Assembly: GCA_903885525.1 (NCBI GenBank)
Contig: CAISJA010000114.1
Span: 1-6,323, forward strand
Reading direction: 5' to 3'
Length of the DNA stretch: 6,323 nucleotides
Source of the DNA: an uncultured Opitutaceae bacterium
GTDB lineage: Bacteria; Verrucomicrobiota; Verrucomicrobiia; Opitutales; Opitutaceae
The position numbers and the translations under genes were made by a program. The notes under the pieces are model-generated. The model did no database searches. It had not been told where the DNA came from and worked only from the letters and a program-made list of their open reading frames with translations. Below are positions 6,077 to 6,323 of this stretch, one piece after another; position 1 is the first letter of the stretch; each line of letters starts with the position of its first letter.

Positions 6077-6323
6077 GCGCAGGTGCGTGGCCGGGGCCAG
6101 GTGATGCCTCTGCTGCCGGGGCGGGCGAAACGCCGGTCCAGACAACGCCCCTGCGGCTGGTGGCGGATCAGCCGGGCCTGGCGGGCCACGCTGCGATGGC
6201 CCGGGAGGGGCAGGAGCCGGAGGCCGGCCTGCGCCGCCGCGGCGTGCAGCCGGCGCCAGGCGCGGGCGGCGGGCTCAGGGGCACGGGCTGCCCATCGTCG
6301 GCGGCGCAGGCGACGAGGGTGAG
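6077..6323 (-). pseudogene. Decayed VanY-type D-Ala-D-Ala carboxypeptidase remnant (5' end outside window)
   Basis: Read leftwards from the right edge, one frame gives AARAWRRLHAAAAQAGLRLL and then GHRSVARQARLIRH (6321 to about 6160). This resembles the M15/VanY peptidase pattern of a helix followed by SxFRSxxRQxxLI. Further on the frame gives ARPGSR; one frame over, at 6106-6077, it gives HHLAPATHLR, which lines up with the family's SEHHxGRAxDL metal-site motif. A net one-base deletion separates the pieces, and some residues between RQ and PG seem to be missing. In the restored motif the Gly is Ala and the metal-binding Asp is His. The C-terminal half of the domain is absent, as the match ends at the metY stop codon. 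A live enzyme would trim peptidoglycan stem peptides in the periplasm; this copy cannot. The call rests on remembered family patterns. Confidence 0.5.

Noticed and set aside
4577..6322. Very long + strand open frame of about 580 codons across metY
   Set aside because: It is an out-of-frame shadow of the metY coding sequence; the product is Arg/Pro/Ala-rich with no domain, while the true frame has all MetY motifs.

Overview
The window comes from a high-GC bacterial chromosome. The most likely source is a member of the Verrucomicrobiota, probably Opitutaceae-like. This is inferred from the GroEL C-terminus, the high-GC codon use, the near absence of Shine-Dalgarno sites before obvious starts, and the gene mix; no taxonomic marker here is decisive. 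Most of the window reads as ordinary housekeeping and accessory genes separated by GC-rich spacers with several hairpins.

Layout from left to right, all genes on the + strand unless stated. (1) Positions 1-669 hold the C-terminal 222 residues of GroEL, followed by two hairpins, the second a good intrinsic terminator. (2) Positions 770-1560 form a small accessory island. It holds an unrecognised minus-strand reading frame, a DUF433-type antitoxin gene, and the matching DUF5615 (PIN-like) toxin gene, which is broken by a one-base frameshift. (3) Positions 1710-2489 encode a PhnP-like metallo-beta-lactamase-fold hydrolase with intact metal ligands. (4) Positions 2490-3109 are about 620 bases without a convincing gene. 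They are rich in inverted repeats and end in a very strong terminator only 11 bases before the next start codon. (5) Positions 3110-4650 hold a small DUF2892 inner-membrane protein and, 26 bases later, an OmpP1/FadL-type outer-membrane beta-barrel, probably one transcript. (6) Positions 4773-6071 encode O-acetylhomoserine sulfhydrylase (MetY), a PLP enzyme of methionine synthesis. (7) From about 6077 to the right edge the minus strand carries what looks like a decayed VanY-type D-Ala-D-Ala carboxypeptidase.

The genes do not form a single pathway. The observations that most merit follow-up are the frameshifted toxin, whose break falls exactly on a canonical -1 slippery heptamer; the structured leader and terminator in front of the DUF2892/FadL pair, which could be an attenuator or a small-RNA end; and the VanY remnant. 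I found no CRISPR array, tRNA, rRNA, insertion sequence or phage gene, and no clear evidence of a wholly new system.
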